DNA of 64,000 nt from Doryteuthis pealeii (GCA_023376005.1 CM042151.1:78514696-78578695), one strand, 5' to 3'. Counted from the first letter of the stretch, positions 1-12,763 are shown. Numbers and translations are program-made. Notes: generated by a model from the sequence alone, not told the origin.

Positions 1-1073
<1,073 letters not shown>

Positions 1074-1253
1074 GTCCTTTTATTTTTTATTTGGAAAATC
1101 TATCAAAAAATGATCATTCACGCATCACACCAGAATCATATTTGTATCCAGAGGTACAAAACTGATGATTTATAATCAATGTATTTTCAATACATCTTTA
1201 AAATGCTGTTTGGTCATCAAATGAATTCATTCTTTCTTCACCACAATTGACAC
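1074..1253 (-). other. Leader (5' UTR part of the coding exon) of ZNF copy 1
   Basis: On the minus strand a pyrimidine-rich tract ending in TTTACAG gives a 3' splice acceptor with its AG at 1255-1254, so the coding exon begins at 1253. The leader carries a short upstream reading frame, MNSFDDQTAF then stop, which is kept in copies 2 and 3. The leader is homologous to those at 16387-16946, 34133-34681, 42601-42769 and 60419-60554. Upstream exons are not recognisable. Confidence 0.6.
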
Positions 1254-2077
1254 CTGTAAAGAAAACAAAAATATTAACGAAAACAGCATCTTCATTATTT
1301 ACAATCATAAATCCATAACATAATTTGTGCTTCAATAAATTCCAGCAGGGGTGGTGCTGGAATCCCATGTCCCATCTATTTATGATACACCCCACCCTTG
1401 AATCTATAATATGGGTCCCCCCACTCTACTACATATCAATTTGCATAAAGTAGTATTCATAGAAAACAGTATCTTCATTATTTACAATCATAAATCCATA
1501 ACATAATTTATTCTTCAATTTTTCATATATAACTATTTACTGAACACTGCTTCAACCCCTTCCCAAAATAAAATGAAAATGAAATGTCCGAGAAAGTTCA
1601 AGGGTGCCAAATATTGCATTTCAGGGCATATTTTTTTATTTTATTCATTTTCATAGCTTAATCTTCTAAGGGTGTTGTTAATGAATGAGAAAAAAATCTA
1701 GGTTAAACGGGGGGGTGGGGTTAAAATTGAACTCTTTCACTCACAGCATATGACAAAAATTTTGTTAATTAATATAGAAATACTGGATAAATGAATATGA
1801 CTGATTAGGTTTTAAAAAATACCTTTTCCAAGGGTATTAGTGCTATTGTGTTCTCACCTTAACTATTTTTCCTTTTTATTATTCTGTGGCATCTTACCAT
1901 CCGATATCATTTTACTTTTACAGTTGATGAGCACTAATCATCAATTTTAAGTTTGTTTTGTTTTACGACATATCAACCTCAGTGGGTCATTTAATGCCAA
2001 TAATGTTTTTAAATAAAGTAATCATTAAATGGATACTCAATTTTGTTTATAAACTCATGTTTTTCTATTTACCCCAT
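1254..2077. other. Non-coding flank of ZNF copy 1 with a repeat insertion
   Basis: No gene is seen. A motif of about 55 bp beginning CATCTTCATTATTTACAATC appears twice (about 1285-1335 and 1468-1515). The two copies flank a fragment shared with the SINE-tail repeats at 3400, 22270, 36300, 58300 (inverted) and 60320 (inverted). The stretch 1630-1990 is a copy of 35715-36030 and, inverted, of 59060-59245. Confidence 0.5.
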
Positions 2078-2535
2078 AGATGGGACCCTAACAGCTGCTA
2101 CCACTCCGGGTCAGAGTGGACCAGTGAGCAATGGTGATGAAGGGGTGCTCCACATTCCCCAAACCTCCAAAACTGGAACATCACCATCAGAGAGTTTAAC
2201 GTCATTCCCAGGACATGTAAACTCTTCTAGCATCCATATGATAAAAAGGGTTGGGGCTTGTCATAAGGGCAATAGGGTCAAGGACAATCATATAGGTGCT
2301 AGGGCTTGACGTGACCAGCTGATTGATTGGAGAGGGCCTTTCCGACCACCCGTCTAGCTAAGTAAGGACCAAAATGGAATATTGCATGACATGGACTGCT
2401 CAACCATCTGGGTTCTATCCTTAAGTATCACGGGTCACCACCCACAGCTAACAGATGGCCCCACTGGGGGAGTCTTGGCCCTCTGCAGAGGTGCAGTCAG
2501 TGCATTCTAATGCCATAGCCGACAGGGCGGTCAGT
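2078..2535 (+). repeat. Interspersed repeat family B, plus-strand copy
   Basis: Moderately GC-rich non-coding DNA of about 460 bp. It matches the inverse complement of 9893-10645, where the same repeat is split by a SINE. Shared landmarks are a TGGTCAGARTGGAC-like segment at the start, TAGGTGCTAGGGCTTGAC in the middle and CCTCTGCAGAGGTG near the end. The open frame at 2043-2309 lies in this repeat and has no protein-like features. No transposase or RT is seen, so the class is unknown. Confidence 0.6.
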
Positions 2536-2555
2536 TTTAAGCAGGCCACCCGTGT

Positions 2556-2738
2556 CTGTGTATATGTGTGTGTTGTAAGTGAGTGTTGGGGAGCTGAGGG
2601 GAGCTGTTGCTTTCCATCTTAGATGCATAAAACAATCTCTCTAGTCTAACGTAAGGAAAAAGGTGTATAGACACCTTCGGTGTCTGGCTGAAACTGATAA
2701 TAGGCCACTCTGCTCTCTTTTCTATCAATCTATCTATG

Positions 2739-2783
<45 letters not shown>
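2556..2783 (+). mobile_element. SINE tail fragment ending in a (CT)n(TA)n microsatellite
   Basis: About 180 bp with the hallmark GGGGAGCTGAGG, then a run ending AATAGGCCACTC, followed by (CT)n(TA)n at 2739-2783. The same tail occurs at 18183, 36040 and, inverted, 58890. The tRNA-like head is missing here. Confidence 0.55.
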
Positions 2784-2785
<2 letters not shown>

Positions 2786-2806
2786 GTAGAATTAAACAAA
2801 AGGCAT

Positions 2807-3093
2807 GTCTCCTGTTTAACAATTTTATTGATGATCTTTTCAAGCTTTCTGGCCAACTTTTTAATATTTGGATGGAATCTGTGGATTAGCCCATGAAGTT
2901 TGTATCCCGAGTACTTTTGGCACTTCGAAGTGCCATCATCAGAGGTGATGTGTTTCTGATGATGGCACTTAGAAGTGCCGAAAGTACTTGGGATACAAAC
3001 TTTGGTAGACTAATCCACGGATTCCATCCAAATATAAAAAAGTTGGCCAGAAAGCTTGAAAAGATCATCAATAAAATTGTTAAACACGTGACT
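2807..3093. mobile_element. Near-perfect 287-bp palindromic element (foldback MITE)
   Basis: Left arm (2807 to about 2943) and right arm (about 2955 to 3093) are inverted copies over about 137 bp with only a few mismatches, around a loop of about 10 bp. The palindrome makes both strands encode almost the same short peptide, which is an artefact. No clear target-site duplication is visible at the ends. This is a non-autonomous foldback or MITE-type element, or a very recent inverted duplication. Confidence 0.75.
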
Positions 3094-3133
3094 TTTTAAA
3101 AATTGTACATGTATAAATGAAAGAATGCTACCC

Positions 3134-3145
3134 AAACACACACAC

Positions 3146-3184
<39 letters not shown>
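3134..3184. repeat. (CA)n(TA)n microsatellite
   Basis: Imperfect CA repeats pass directly into about 18 TA units. Confidence 0.9.
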
Positions 3185-3186
<2 letters not shown>

Positions 3187-3218
3187 TTGAAAATGGAAGC
3201 GAATCTGACGTTATGTTC

Positions 3219-3305
3219 AAAGGAAAAATAAACAAAGGAAAGAAAATGCTGAATAAATCTATTTTATCCATTCAGCATTTTATTTCTTTTGTTTATTTTT
3301 CCTTT
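3219..3305. repeat. Perfect hairpin, arms about 36 bp
   Basis: A purine-rich arm from 3219 is mirrored by its reverse complement ending at 3305, with a short loop around 3256-3269. It lies between two microsatellites. Confidence 0.8.
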
Positions 3306-3307
3306 CA

Positions 3308-3308
<1 letters not shown>

Positions 3309-3388
<80 letters not shown>

Positions 3389-3396
3389 TAGATAGA
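3309..3396. repeat. (TA)n(GA)n(GATA)n microsatellite
   Basis: About 20 TA units, then GA units, then GATA units. It caps an inverted SINE tail, as at 22173-22256. Confidence 0.9.
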
Positions 3397-3975
3397 GTGG
3401 CATTTATCAGTTTCAACCAGACTTGACCCCTCTACTTATGATACACCCTAGCCCTAAAATATAATATGGGTCCCCCAACTCTATAACATGTCAATTTCGA
3501 TAAAGTAATATTCATAGAAAATATATGAAACTTACACATCTTGGATCTTCAAGTAGGCTTTAAGACAGTCAGGAGATTCAGTTGAAGTATACACCCGCTC
3601 TTAATTTAAGAATATCTCATATTCTGTATTGTGTTATAAACTGAATTTATATACAATTGTTCTCAAATTAGAATTTAATGGAAAAGAAGTTGAATTCTTG
3701 TATTTTAAAAACCTTTTTGGTTTTATTTATCACAAAATTATGTGAAAGACTAGATGTACACAGATTTATTTAAATATTTTAGCCTCATTTTCTTGTTATA
3801 TTTTAACTATTCATTGTATGAAATTAATAATTTTTTCTCTATTCTTTTTTTAATATCCTGCAATATTCATGCCTCTTCTGTCAAAAGAATTCATTACAAT
3901 GCAAGATAAGTTCAGAAACTGGTCTGGTTTGTTCCTTTGTAGGGTTGAAAAACACTGCTTAGTTTTGTGACCCAA
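3397..3975 (-). repeat. Duplicated block C, copy 1 (inverted SINE tail plus AT-rich flank)
   Basis: Positions 3397-3530 are an inverted SINE tail. The rest, through a segment with GCCTCTTCTGTCAAAAGAAT near 3870, is closely repeated at 22257-22912 and 36282-36885. No open frame of note. Confidence 0.65.
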
Positions 3976-4008
3976 CTCCAAGGATAAACTTATAGGATGA
4001 AATCCTAT

Positions 4009-4150
4009 ATTTTATATCCAAATAAGGAAAAAAATTATTTTATATCCAAATATGGAAAAAAATTATTTTATATCCAAATAAGGAAAAAAATTATTTTATA
4101 TCCAAATATGAAAAAATATTATTTTATATCCAAATAAGGAAAAACATAAA
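4009..4150. repeat. Minisatellite, about 30-bp unit, 5 copies
   Basis: Units of the form TTTTATATCCAAATAAGGAA are tandemly repeated. The same array occurs at 36890-37045. Confidence 0.8.
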
Positions 4151-4238
4151 AGTTGCATCAAGCATGATTCTTTTTCCAAACTTAAGGAAAATAGATTAAA
4201 AAAATAATTATACACCTGTTAGAATTCAATTGGACAAA

Positions 4239-4778
4239 GCTAATCATGAGTGGTGTTTACACATACATCCGCGCTTTACTGCCAAAATAAAAATATCAAA
4301 ATTGGATCCAATTGTCAGATATTTAAATGGAGAGCAAATCAACAAAGATTCAGATTCCATTCCGCTCTGAGATGACATTCGCAGCCGACAACATCAACTT
4401 TCGTGGCCACTAGCTAATCACAAGTGGTGTTTACACATATGTCCATGCTTTACCGCCAAAATAAAAAAAAACGAAATCAAATCGGATCATTAGATATTTA
4501 GATGGAGAGCAAATAAACAAAGATTCAGATTCCATTCCACTCTGAGACAATGCTACAACATTCACAGCCAACAACATTAACTTTCATGGCCAACAGCTAA
4601 TCACAAGTGGTATTTACCCATACGTCTGCGCTTTACTGCCAAAATAAAAATATCAAAATCGGATCCAATTATCAGATATTTAAATGGAGAGCAAATCAAC
4701 ATAGATTCAGATCCCATTCTACTCTGAGACGACGCTACGACATTCACAGCTGACAACATCAACTTTCATGGCCACTAG
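4239..4778. repeat. Tandem repeat, three units of 174-183 bp
   Basis: Units start at 4239, 4413 and 4596, each beginning GCTAATCA and ending near GGCCA(C/A). They share internal blocks such as GGAGAGCAAAT and TCAGATTCCATTC. Imperfect identity suggests an old local amplification. It is absent from the paralogous blocks at 22.9 and 37.0 kb. Confidence 0.8.
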
Positions 4779-5188
4779 CCTGTCATTGAAAAAACAGATG
4801 TACTGACACAACTTCAAGCGAACAATTCAATTGCTGATTAGAAAAACAACTTCAATCTTCTAATTCAACACAGTTCATGTTTACTACTATGTACTATCTA
4901 TATTTTCATGCCATCGTGATCAACATCAGAAATTCATTTCTCAGGTTGTAAACACCAAAAAAACTTTTTTCTATTTGTCCACTTTTCTATCAAACAAATT
5001 CTTATCAAACTTTGCTATTTTTACCTACAAATTTTACATTCATATTTATGTTGTGAACATTACACATTTCTTTTCATTTATACAAATTTATTCTATTGAC
5101 ACCCCCCCCCCCGAATAAATTTATTGTTATTTGTTAAATATATGTCTTGTGTTGTTATTTCTCTGTATTCTATGTTTAAACTGTGTAT
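4779..5188. other. AT-rich non-coding DNA
   Basis: No gene, RNA or recognisable repeat apart from a C homopolymer near 5101-5112. Confidence 0.5.
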
Positions 5189-5385
5189 TGTTGTACCGGC
5201 CGTTCCTACAGTGGAGAATATACATCGGTTCTCACTATAAATAGTGAGACACCGAGTGAAAAGGTTGTACTGTTACCGTTTAACGGCAAGCTAGCCGTTC
5301 CTGTACCATTATTGTAAATACACTTGTCTTATTTTACCCTACCTCGACTTGACTTCTTTTTTACTGTTGGATTAACATCACAACA
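5189..5385 (+). mobile_element. Candidate solo LTR (197 bp)
   Basis: The ends TGTTGT...ACAACA are inverted, as in an LTR. A TATA-like ACTATAAATAG lies inside. The 5-bp flanks (TGTAT and GTTAT) are only partly alike, so a target-site duplication is not proven. Could be chance, but the block is absent from the paralogous region. Confidence 0.4.
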
Positions 5386-5489
5386 GTTATTTTATTGTTG
5401 TTTTAAATATTATTTGTGAAGTCGGAACACACAACACTGGCTTCTACAAACTAAGTTTTTTTTTTGTGCTAGGTGAATAACTTATAACA

Positions 5490-7319
5490 CTAGAGATCAT
5501 CCATAAATGAAAAAGAACAATCGTTAGTAATAATTTTTAAATATATAAGAACCTCGGAAAATATGTTGCGCAAAAGAGCGCTTTTTTAAACATACATTTT
5601 TAGATAGATGGACAAAAATTTTGTGTTCAACATGCCACCTTCTAAACATTTAGAATTCACTATCAAATTTTTAAGTCAATAAAAACAGGCCAATTGGATA
5701 AAAGAAAATACTCTTTTTGGATCAATTCAAAGAAAAAAAAATTTTTAACTATGAAAAGAGAAAACATGCTACAAAATTTTTTTCGAGTTTTAAGAAAACT
5801 TTAAAAATTTTAAAGAACTTTTTCCTAGTATTAATTTTTTCTTTTTAAATCTTTTATTTTAAATTTGTTCCTCCAAATTAGATCTTTCTAGAAATGTCAA
5901 AATTAGGGACTGGAATTTTTTTATTCAAATGACCAAAGATTGAACTGCCACCCTAAAATCATAATTAATAAAAAAATTTAAGAATTAAAAAAATTATTCA
6001 TGATAAAATTAATGATTAAAATGTGAAAATTTCATTAGAATTGGACAGTTTCCTATTTTTTTGGTAATTGTCTTAGAATTAAAATATATATTACCTCCCT
6101 TGGTCCATAACTAGTGTTCACTAGTGTTAACAAATTTTAAATTAAGTTCTAAGAAATGAGAAAACGATTTTCAAAGGCAATTTTTTCTGATTGGAAGAAA
6201 ATGATGTTTATATTATATTTGTTTGTTTGTTTGTTTGTTTTTTCCCCTTCCAGATATTTTTGCAGTGGCATTAAATTCGATGCGATTTAAATGAGTTAGT
6301 CACATAAGTTATATAAATCCTGTGAAATATACACATTCAATGCCTTTTTTTTTATCAATACAAATCTTAGACGAAAAAAAAAACTAATGGAAAAATCATT
6401 TGTAAACAAAGAAAATAAATAGGCGTTTTACTTACTTCTTTCTGTTTTCCTGAGTCTAATTTTAATTAAAACAATGCATAATTAAAAGAAAATTATACAA
6501 CTGTTTACACTTTACAGACACTCGATACAAAATGTCCGCTAAAGAAATTCAGTCAAGGGAGATAATTGATAGAAACAATGAAATCCCTTAAATTTTATTA
6601 GTAATTCTGCTCACTGTGATTCTTAATCTGTATAGTAAGTTGAGGATACTTCTAGGTTCTTTTCCTCTTTCCATGTAAAAGATAAGCTTTTTATGTTTAC
6701 TATACGAAAGATTAAGTGACCTGATTCATCAATAGTGTACATACATCCGATGTATGTACTGATGTACAAATTTGCACATCTGCTAAAGTGCCGTTTTTTG
6801 AAATTCCTCAGAAATCGGCTAATCATCCGATTTTAATGATATTTTCGGTAATTAAAGCAATAAAAGATGAGATTTCTTTTAAATATGTATGGGCACTTAG
6901 AAAAAAGGGAGGTAACATTTTTTTTAATTTCTTAATTTTAAAACAATTATTTCTATAATGAATAGCTCGTTTTTTGTTGTTGTTTTTTTTTCTTTAATAA
7001 TATAAAAGTTTTTTTTAAATCAATTATGATTATTGGGGTGTTCTATGGTGGGTGCATGGTAAAGAGTAATATATATTTAGGTAATTTACTCATCACACCA
7101 TAAGGAGACATGTATAAAGGCAGAAAAACAAAGAACTCATACGTTAAGCAAATAAAATGTCTATTGAAACAAAAATTACAATAATCAGGAATACTGATCA
7201 AAGTCCTGCAGAAATGCTTTTTTAAATGTTTATGTAATAAGATAAGTAGAGTTGTTGAGTTGACTCAAACTGGGAAAGAAAGAGTTTTTGTTCAAAATCA
7301 AATCAGCAGTAAGGTTACT

Positions 7320-7381
<62 letters not shown>

Positions 7382-8140
7382 TACTTTCAGCAGTAGGCAA
7401 ATATTTCTTAAAATTGAGAGATGTGGACTCATTCAGGCATGCTTGATCTTTTTGACTTGTTCTTCGAAAAAACCTGTTATTTATAGCATCTAGATAGGCT
7501 CCAAAAAGGGTCTTTTTGATAAACTTCTTTTTAGGCGCAAACACCTCTGATTGGTTGAAAATTATCATTTCTAATATTTCTATTTTTCTCTCTAATCCTG
7601 CGCAGAGCCGATGCACAAAGCGTTTATTTTCATCATTTTATTTTTGCTTTCAGAACAATAGCTTCCGGCTCATGACAGTTCCTTTGAATAAAAAAAAATT
7701 GAATCCCTAATTTTTCCATTTCTAGAAAGCTTAAATCCAGAAGACCACATTAGAAAATTAGAAAATAAAAATTTCAACACACGAAAAAATTTGTTTGAAA
7801 ATTTAAAAGCTATTTTCTTAAAACTCCAAAAATAATTTTTGTAGCATGTTTTCTCTTTTCATAGTTTTAAAAATAATATTTGAATTGATGCAAAAAAAAA
7901 GCATTTTCTCTGATTCAATTGATTTATTTTTATTCACTCAAAAATTTAATAGTGAAGGTTAAACATCTAGAAGGTGGCATGTTGAACATAAAATTTTTGT
8001 CATAAATAAAGATTGATTTCATCTATCTAAAAATGTATGTTTAAAAATGTGCAATTTTTCTCAACACATGTAATGTAATGTATTATATATTAAAAAATTA
8101 TCCCTAATGATTGTTCTTTTACTTTATGGTAGATTAGAGT
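5490..8140. mobile_element. Long-inverted-repeat element D, copy 1
   Basis: Positions 5490-6110 and the inverse of about 6905-8140 are homologous over about 600 bp of arm. The outer parts (5502-5950 and 7690-8135) are easiest to follow. The right arm is interrupted at about 7040-7670 by unrelated DNA containing (AG)n. No transposase is recognisable; the interior is AT-rich with many stops. Copies or parts occur at 24640-28830, 38140-40980 and, inverted, 55648-58290. It is probably a non-autonomous DNA transposon with unusually long TIRs. Exact ends are uncertain. Confidence 0.6.
7321..7374. repeat. (AG)27 microsatellite
   Basis: Pure AG dinucleotide run. Confidence 0.95.
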
Positions 8141-8530
8141 GAAATAGGTTTTTCCTCCTTTTGTTTTTTTGTTTGTTCAAAATATCCGGATTTTCACTTT
8201 GGGGACATAAACAACTGTTTCTAAAATTAAGAGGTACAAAATTCAAGACAAAGAATTCTGAAATAAAAATTCTGCAAAGATACAAGAAAGTTCAAAGAAT
8301 TTTCTGGGAAAAAATCTTTCGGACCCCCGACCTCTCCGTAAAATTTCCTCCCATACACCTATGCTTCTAGGGATAAAATAAATTTCTCATAAAACTCTAT
8401 ACATTAGATAATTGTAGATATATATTGAAATAAAACAAGCTATATATAAATCAATAATACCGGCAATGTATTTATTAAAACTTGTCTTAAATGACAATGT
8501 GGACTGTTTATTGTTGCATACATAATTTCT
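8141..8530. other. AT-rich DNA with a retroelement-associated fragment
   Basis: Positions about 8222-8330 match the sequence that follows LINE 3' ends at 11840 and 29830 (landmark AAATTAAGAGGTACAAAATT). Nothing else is recognised. Confidence 0.4.
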
Positions 8531-9420
8531 GAGTATATATAATACAGGGTTGTTCTTGTTTCTCTGAATTTTTAAGATGAGGCTTGATAATTAGTATTAT
8601 TTGTATTAAACGTACTACTTCATTGTTATCTGTACAATGTTTCAGCCGATGTGCCCTCCGGCCTTCTTTAGGTATTTCTTGTCAGGTTCGAGAACCTTCT
8701 CGGACTCGAGAACCTTCTTGTCGTAATCGGGAGCCATCACGGAACTTTAAATCTAACTCTTTATTTAGTCCATGGGGGTATCCTGTTCTCATTCTGCTAA
8801 CCATAGCTGGGGGTAGAGGCGTTAAGCTGTGTTAATTATTATTCTATATTACTGCTGCCCCTGCAGTCTAGAGATAATTGTCACTTAGAACTGTCTTAAC
8901 CTAACTCCTTTATCCACTAGGCTATGTGTCAAATTGGACAATCCAGTATGAATTTTGGGAACTTATAACCCTAGTCTCTTGTTTTGTCTAGAATATCTAC
9001 CTATTTACTCATGTATTCTTTTTTACCTAGACTCGTATTAGGTGTTTTTAAAAAATTTTGTAGTTCTTTGTTCTATGTATTAATGATTTTGATTCCTCCC
9101 ATATATCTATGCCTAGAACTCATTTTACAGACAAAAATACGTTACAAAAAGTCGCCATTTTTTGCAACCCCCCTCAAATTTGAAGAGCTAAAAATTGATA
9201 TAACTCTGCCAATTTTTGGAATTGGAAGCTCACATTCTGGGGATTGGCTAACTTTATCATAATCCACACTTGGACAAAATTTCAGAAAAATTGAAGCGGT
9301 TGGGTGACATGACCTGGATGATTTGACATAGAATTACCCATATATAATACAGGGTTGTTCTTTGTTCTATGTATTAATGATTTTGATTCCTCCCATACAC
9401 CTATGCCTATAGGCATAAAA
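8531..9420. repeat. Segment bounded by direct repeats
   Basis: A 22-bp motif containing ATAATACAGGGTTGTTCTT occurs at about 8535-8557 and 9342-9364. A second motif (TTCTATGTATTAATGATTTT) occurs at about 9070 and 9363. This looks like an insertion or tandem duplication of about 800 bp. No coding potential is seen. It contains a heat-shock-type motif (8687-8717). Confidence 0.4.
8687..8717 (+). promoter_or_regulatory. Heat-shock-element-like array
   Basis: TTCgaGAAccTTC (8687-8699) is a perfect three-unit HSF-type site. GAAccTTC follows at 8710-8717. Functional use is inferred only. Confidence 0.4.
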
Positions 9421-9892
9421 TACATAGATGGGTTGACATTAGATACAATCAATTAATCATACAATGACATACATACATAAAAAAAGATTTCCTATTTTAC
9501 ATATAATATTTACATTCAGGAAAATCTGATTAATTCATTTCATTAATTCAACAGCTCAACAACTTGTATAATGCACAATTTTCAATAACTATTTGAATTA
9601 TCACAGTTTGTAAATGCAAGAAACAGTCTCACACAAGATTTGAGGATTTTTTAAAGAAAGGACAGTCTGTTAGAACTGGCCAAGTTAAAAGGAACAACAT
9701 ATTATTAGGTGTGGGATGGGGTTAGAAAATCACTCTCCATTGAGAGTTGTCTATGATTTGTAAAACAAAGAAGCTTTTCTTCATCAACTCGAGAATATAT
9801 ATTCCAGATTTAATACCAGTCCAGACGAAGATCACAACATTAATAATAAAGTGAGAGGTATTATTCAGTCATGTGTCTGAATTTTTCCTTTT
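9421..9892. other. Non-coding, nothing recognised
   Basis: AT-rich sequence with no ORF, RNA or repeat that I can name. Confidence 0.4.
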
Positions 9893-10645
9893 CCTGATGT
9901 GACCATCCCTGTCATCTGGGGCTTTAGAATACACCTCATCACCTCTGCAGAGGGAGAAGACCTTCCCCCAAATTGGGCCACCTGTTGGCCATGAGTGGCA
10001 ATCTGTGATGCTTAAGGATGGAATCCTTGCGACTGAGCAGTTCATGACATACAACGCTCCACATTGGCCCTTAGGCTATATGGGTGGTTAGAGAGGCCCC
10101 ATCCAATCTATGGGCTGGTTATGTCAAGCCCTAGCACCTATATGATTATTCCAACACTATTTCCCTTTGGGCAAGCCCCAACCCTTTTTATTATATATAT
10201 ATTTACCAACCCCTCCACACGAGCAGGATGTGACACAAGGTCAATTTCTTAAGTGGAGTTCAACAGGTTTGAATTCAGCGTTTTCCTTCTCCTAGACTGG
10301 TTGCCTAACCAAGGTTAAAGAGCCCAGTCTGCCCTACTATTTACCCATAGCTGGAGGGAGAGTAAGATTCATACCTTTCCCAAGGTATTAGCGCTAAGTG
10401 AAATAATTGCCATGTCCAGGATTTGAACTTGGGTCGACGAGTCCATTTCCTATGACTTTAACCATTACACCATGCGCTTCCTACCCCTTTTTATCACATA
10501 TGTGCTAGAAGGTGGTGGTTGAGGGTCTTTAATATCCTGGGTATGATGTAACTCATAGTTACATAGAGGATATAGTTCTAATTCTGGAGCTCTGGGAAAT
10601 GTGGAAATCACCATTACTCCCAGGTCCATTCTGACCAGAAGTGGT
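9893..10645 (-). repeat. Repeat family B, minus-strand copy split by a SINE
   Basis: Inverse counterpart of 2078-2535. Homology runs through 9893-10181 and resumes at 10495-10645. The gap is the SINE at 10192-10484. Confidence 0.65.
10192..10484 (-). mobile_element. tRNA-derived SINE with 10-bp target duplication
   Basis: On the minus strand it starts with a tRNA-like head: A-box-like TGGTGTAATGGTTA, then B-box AGTTCAAATCC about 40 bases on. It ends in a TA-rich tail. It is flanked by CCCTTTTTAT at 10182-10191 and 10485-10494, and the uninterrupted site is present in the family B copy at 2078-2535. Pol III transcription and LINE-assisted insertion are inferred from the class. Confidence 0.85.
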
Positions 10646-10811
10646 AGTACCTATTAGGGTTACATTTACGGGTTAAGTTTTAAAAAATGTTTTAAAAATT
10701 GATTTTTAAAAGAAAATTGAGTACCCATCAAGAATGTATAAAACAAAATGTCCTTGGCTTAAAATAACCCAAAATACTGATTTAATCATATAATATTCCA
10801 CTAGAAATAAG

Positions 10812-11160
10812 ACACCAAGACGCATTGGCCTCTATGTGAACTCAGATAAAATTGAGTTCACCTGTTTTAAGCAAGGTAGAGATTTATCCACACTGTGTAG
10901 AAAGCCTCTGAAATTAGTTTACCAGTGCATAAACCTAGGTAGTAATACATCATCTACTGAAAACGATATCAATATACACATAAGAAAGTCATGGACTGCT
11001 ATAGATAGATATTTGATCACATGGAAATCTGATCTCTGATAGGATAAAGTGAGAATTCTTCCAAGTTGTAGCCATGTCAGTGTTACTATATTACTGCACC
11101 ACTTGGACTCAAAAGAAAAAGCTAGATGGGAACTACAAAAGGTATTTTTAAGAATTGAGA
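10812..11160 (+). pseudogene. LINE reverse-transcriptase fragment (APE/RT family)
   Basis: Encodes the region downstream of the RT catalytic motif, with GSNTSSTENDINIHIRKSW as landmark. It aligns with the element at 18313-19912 (GSNISSTESDVNTRIGKAW). At least one in-frame stop and a frameshift near 11040-11060 break it. Molecular fossil, not expressed. Confidence 0.75.
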
Positions 11161-11389
11161 ATACCCAACAAGGGTTGATATGCTGTAAAATCCAAACAAC
11201 CAACCATCAAATAAAAAATCTTAGAATTTGTCTTCCACCAAAAAAAAAAACAAAACTAATTCATTCTTATGCTTGTAAATTATTTTACTTCTAAAATACT
11301 TCAGCTAGAAACTAATTAAGGATTTCCTGAGTTTAACAGTTTTATTTCAATGTTTTTTGTTGTTTTTTTCAAAAATGAGAATTCTACAA

Positions 11390-11836
11390 AGCTATAGGTG
11401 GGTCAGTACATTTGTATCTTTGCATGACTAGGACTTTGAAAAAATGTCTTGAGAAAAACCTACATGGGAATTACAGAAGGATGCTGCATACTGTTCTGAA
11501 CAAATCCTAGAAGCTGCACCATACAAGACAGCAGTATGGTTTTCACCCTACAAGATAGCAGTATGGTCTCCTATCTCCCAAATCATCCAAGCAAGACAAG
11601 ACAAACTGGGCACTGCTGGAGAGTTACTGCATTGAATTATATACCAGGAACACAGTCCTATTAACTCCTACACATGGACACACCATTCTTGGCTGACCAG
11701 CAAAAACTTAAATTTATCAGGACACTAGATGCCATATAGAGGACCTGTCAAGAACAGTGACATAGGAATTGATGGCAAGAAAGAGAGAAACTCTACTGTT
11801 AGCATTCCTTGATGATGATGATGATGATGATGATGA
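11390..11836 (+). pseudogene. LINE 3'-end fragment with (TGA)n tail
   Basis: Continues the same LINE family in several frames. Recognisable pieces are NYRRMLHTVLNKS and LTPTHGHT, matching the C-terminal region at 18313-18549 (LLWKPTHGHANVGRP). It ends in a (GAT)n run at about 11811-11836, the typical tail of this family here. Confidence 0.65.
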
Positions 11837-12763
11837 CCCCAATGCTAAAATTAAGAGGTACAAAATTCAAGGCAAAGAATACTGAAAGTAATAAAATTCT
11901 ACAAAGTCATGAGAAACTCCTCGATTGTTAAGATGAAAGGAAAAGTCCTTCTTGCTTACGGGTTATAAGTGGTTTTGGTTGTATTACAGGTTTAAAATAG
12001 CTGGATATTCTCGGCTGCGTGTTCCTCGGATTTTATTTTAACCCCATTTCTTTTTGGTGGTCACACTGAAAAGAAGGCATTCAAAATCGAGAAAGGAAAG
12101 AGACAAAGGCAGAAGGTGGATTTATGACTTAGACTTTATTGACCAGGTCATAGTCAACCATGGCAAGGGGATATCCCTCTGGCCTAGGAAGCAACTAACC
12201 TCTGCTCACAGCGGTATTCCAAATGGCCGAGAGATTATTCTGGGGTTGGGGGACAGTCCTTTTTGTTGGACATGTGCAGAGGGTTCTTCAGGTAAAGGCT
12301 CCATGGGAGTTTTTTTTAATTTTTATTTTTTAAAATTTTATTTTCGTTTTATTTTAATCCTCTCATGTTAAGCATGACAGAGTCTATGGCAACTGTTGCA
12401 CAGTCACTATACCAAATGAACGAGAAAGGAAAGAGACAAAGGCAGAAGGTGGCTTTAAGACTTAGGCTTTATTGACCGGGTCAGAGTCAACCATGGTATA
12501 TGAAAGAATAATTCAACTTAACTATACATGTTCTGCTGGATTTAAAAAAAAAGTCTTTCTTAGAAGTAAGAGATTTAAAATATTTCTTTCTATCCATCCA
12601 CTTTTCTCACTAGTTTAGTTGATCTGAAAGAACAGACAATGAAAATTTGGCTTCTAGATTTCACTTCCTGTTAGAAAAATTATTTTCCTCTCTAAGATTT
12701 CCTCTTTGATATATAATTCAGAACTCCAAGCTTTAATTCAGTGAAGTAAGTAAATTGCGCAAA
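11837..12763 (+). other. Duplicon segment F, copy A, with 80-bp direct repeats
   Basis: Homologous to 29836-30239 and, inverted, to 63373-63945. Within it a motif of about 80 bp (GAGAAAGGAAAGAGACAAAG...) occurs at 12090-12165 and again at 12422-12500. The inverted copy near 63.7 kb has it once, so about 330 bp was inserted or duplicated here. No gene seen. Confidence 0.5.

Noticed and set aside
2043..2309. 88-codon plus-strand frame
   Set aside because: It lies within interspersed repeat B, and the second copy near 10 kb does not keep it open.
2886..3099. Two overlapping frames with nearly the same peptide on both strands
   Set aside because: A consequence of the 287-bp palindrome, not of coding.
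5101..5112. C and G homopolymers (also 26053, 32489, 53212, 57250) as G-quadruplex elements
   Set aside because: Single runs without the four-tract spacing; better explained as simple sequence.
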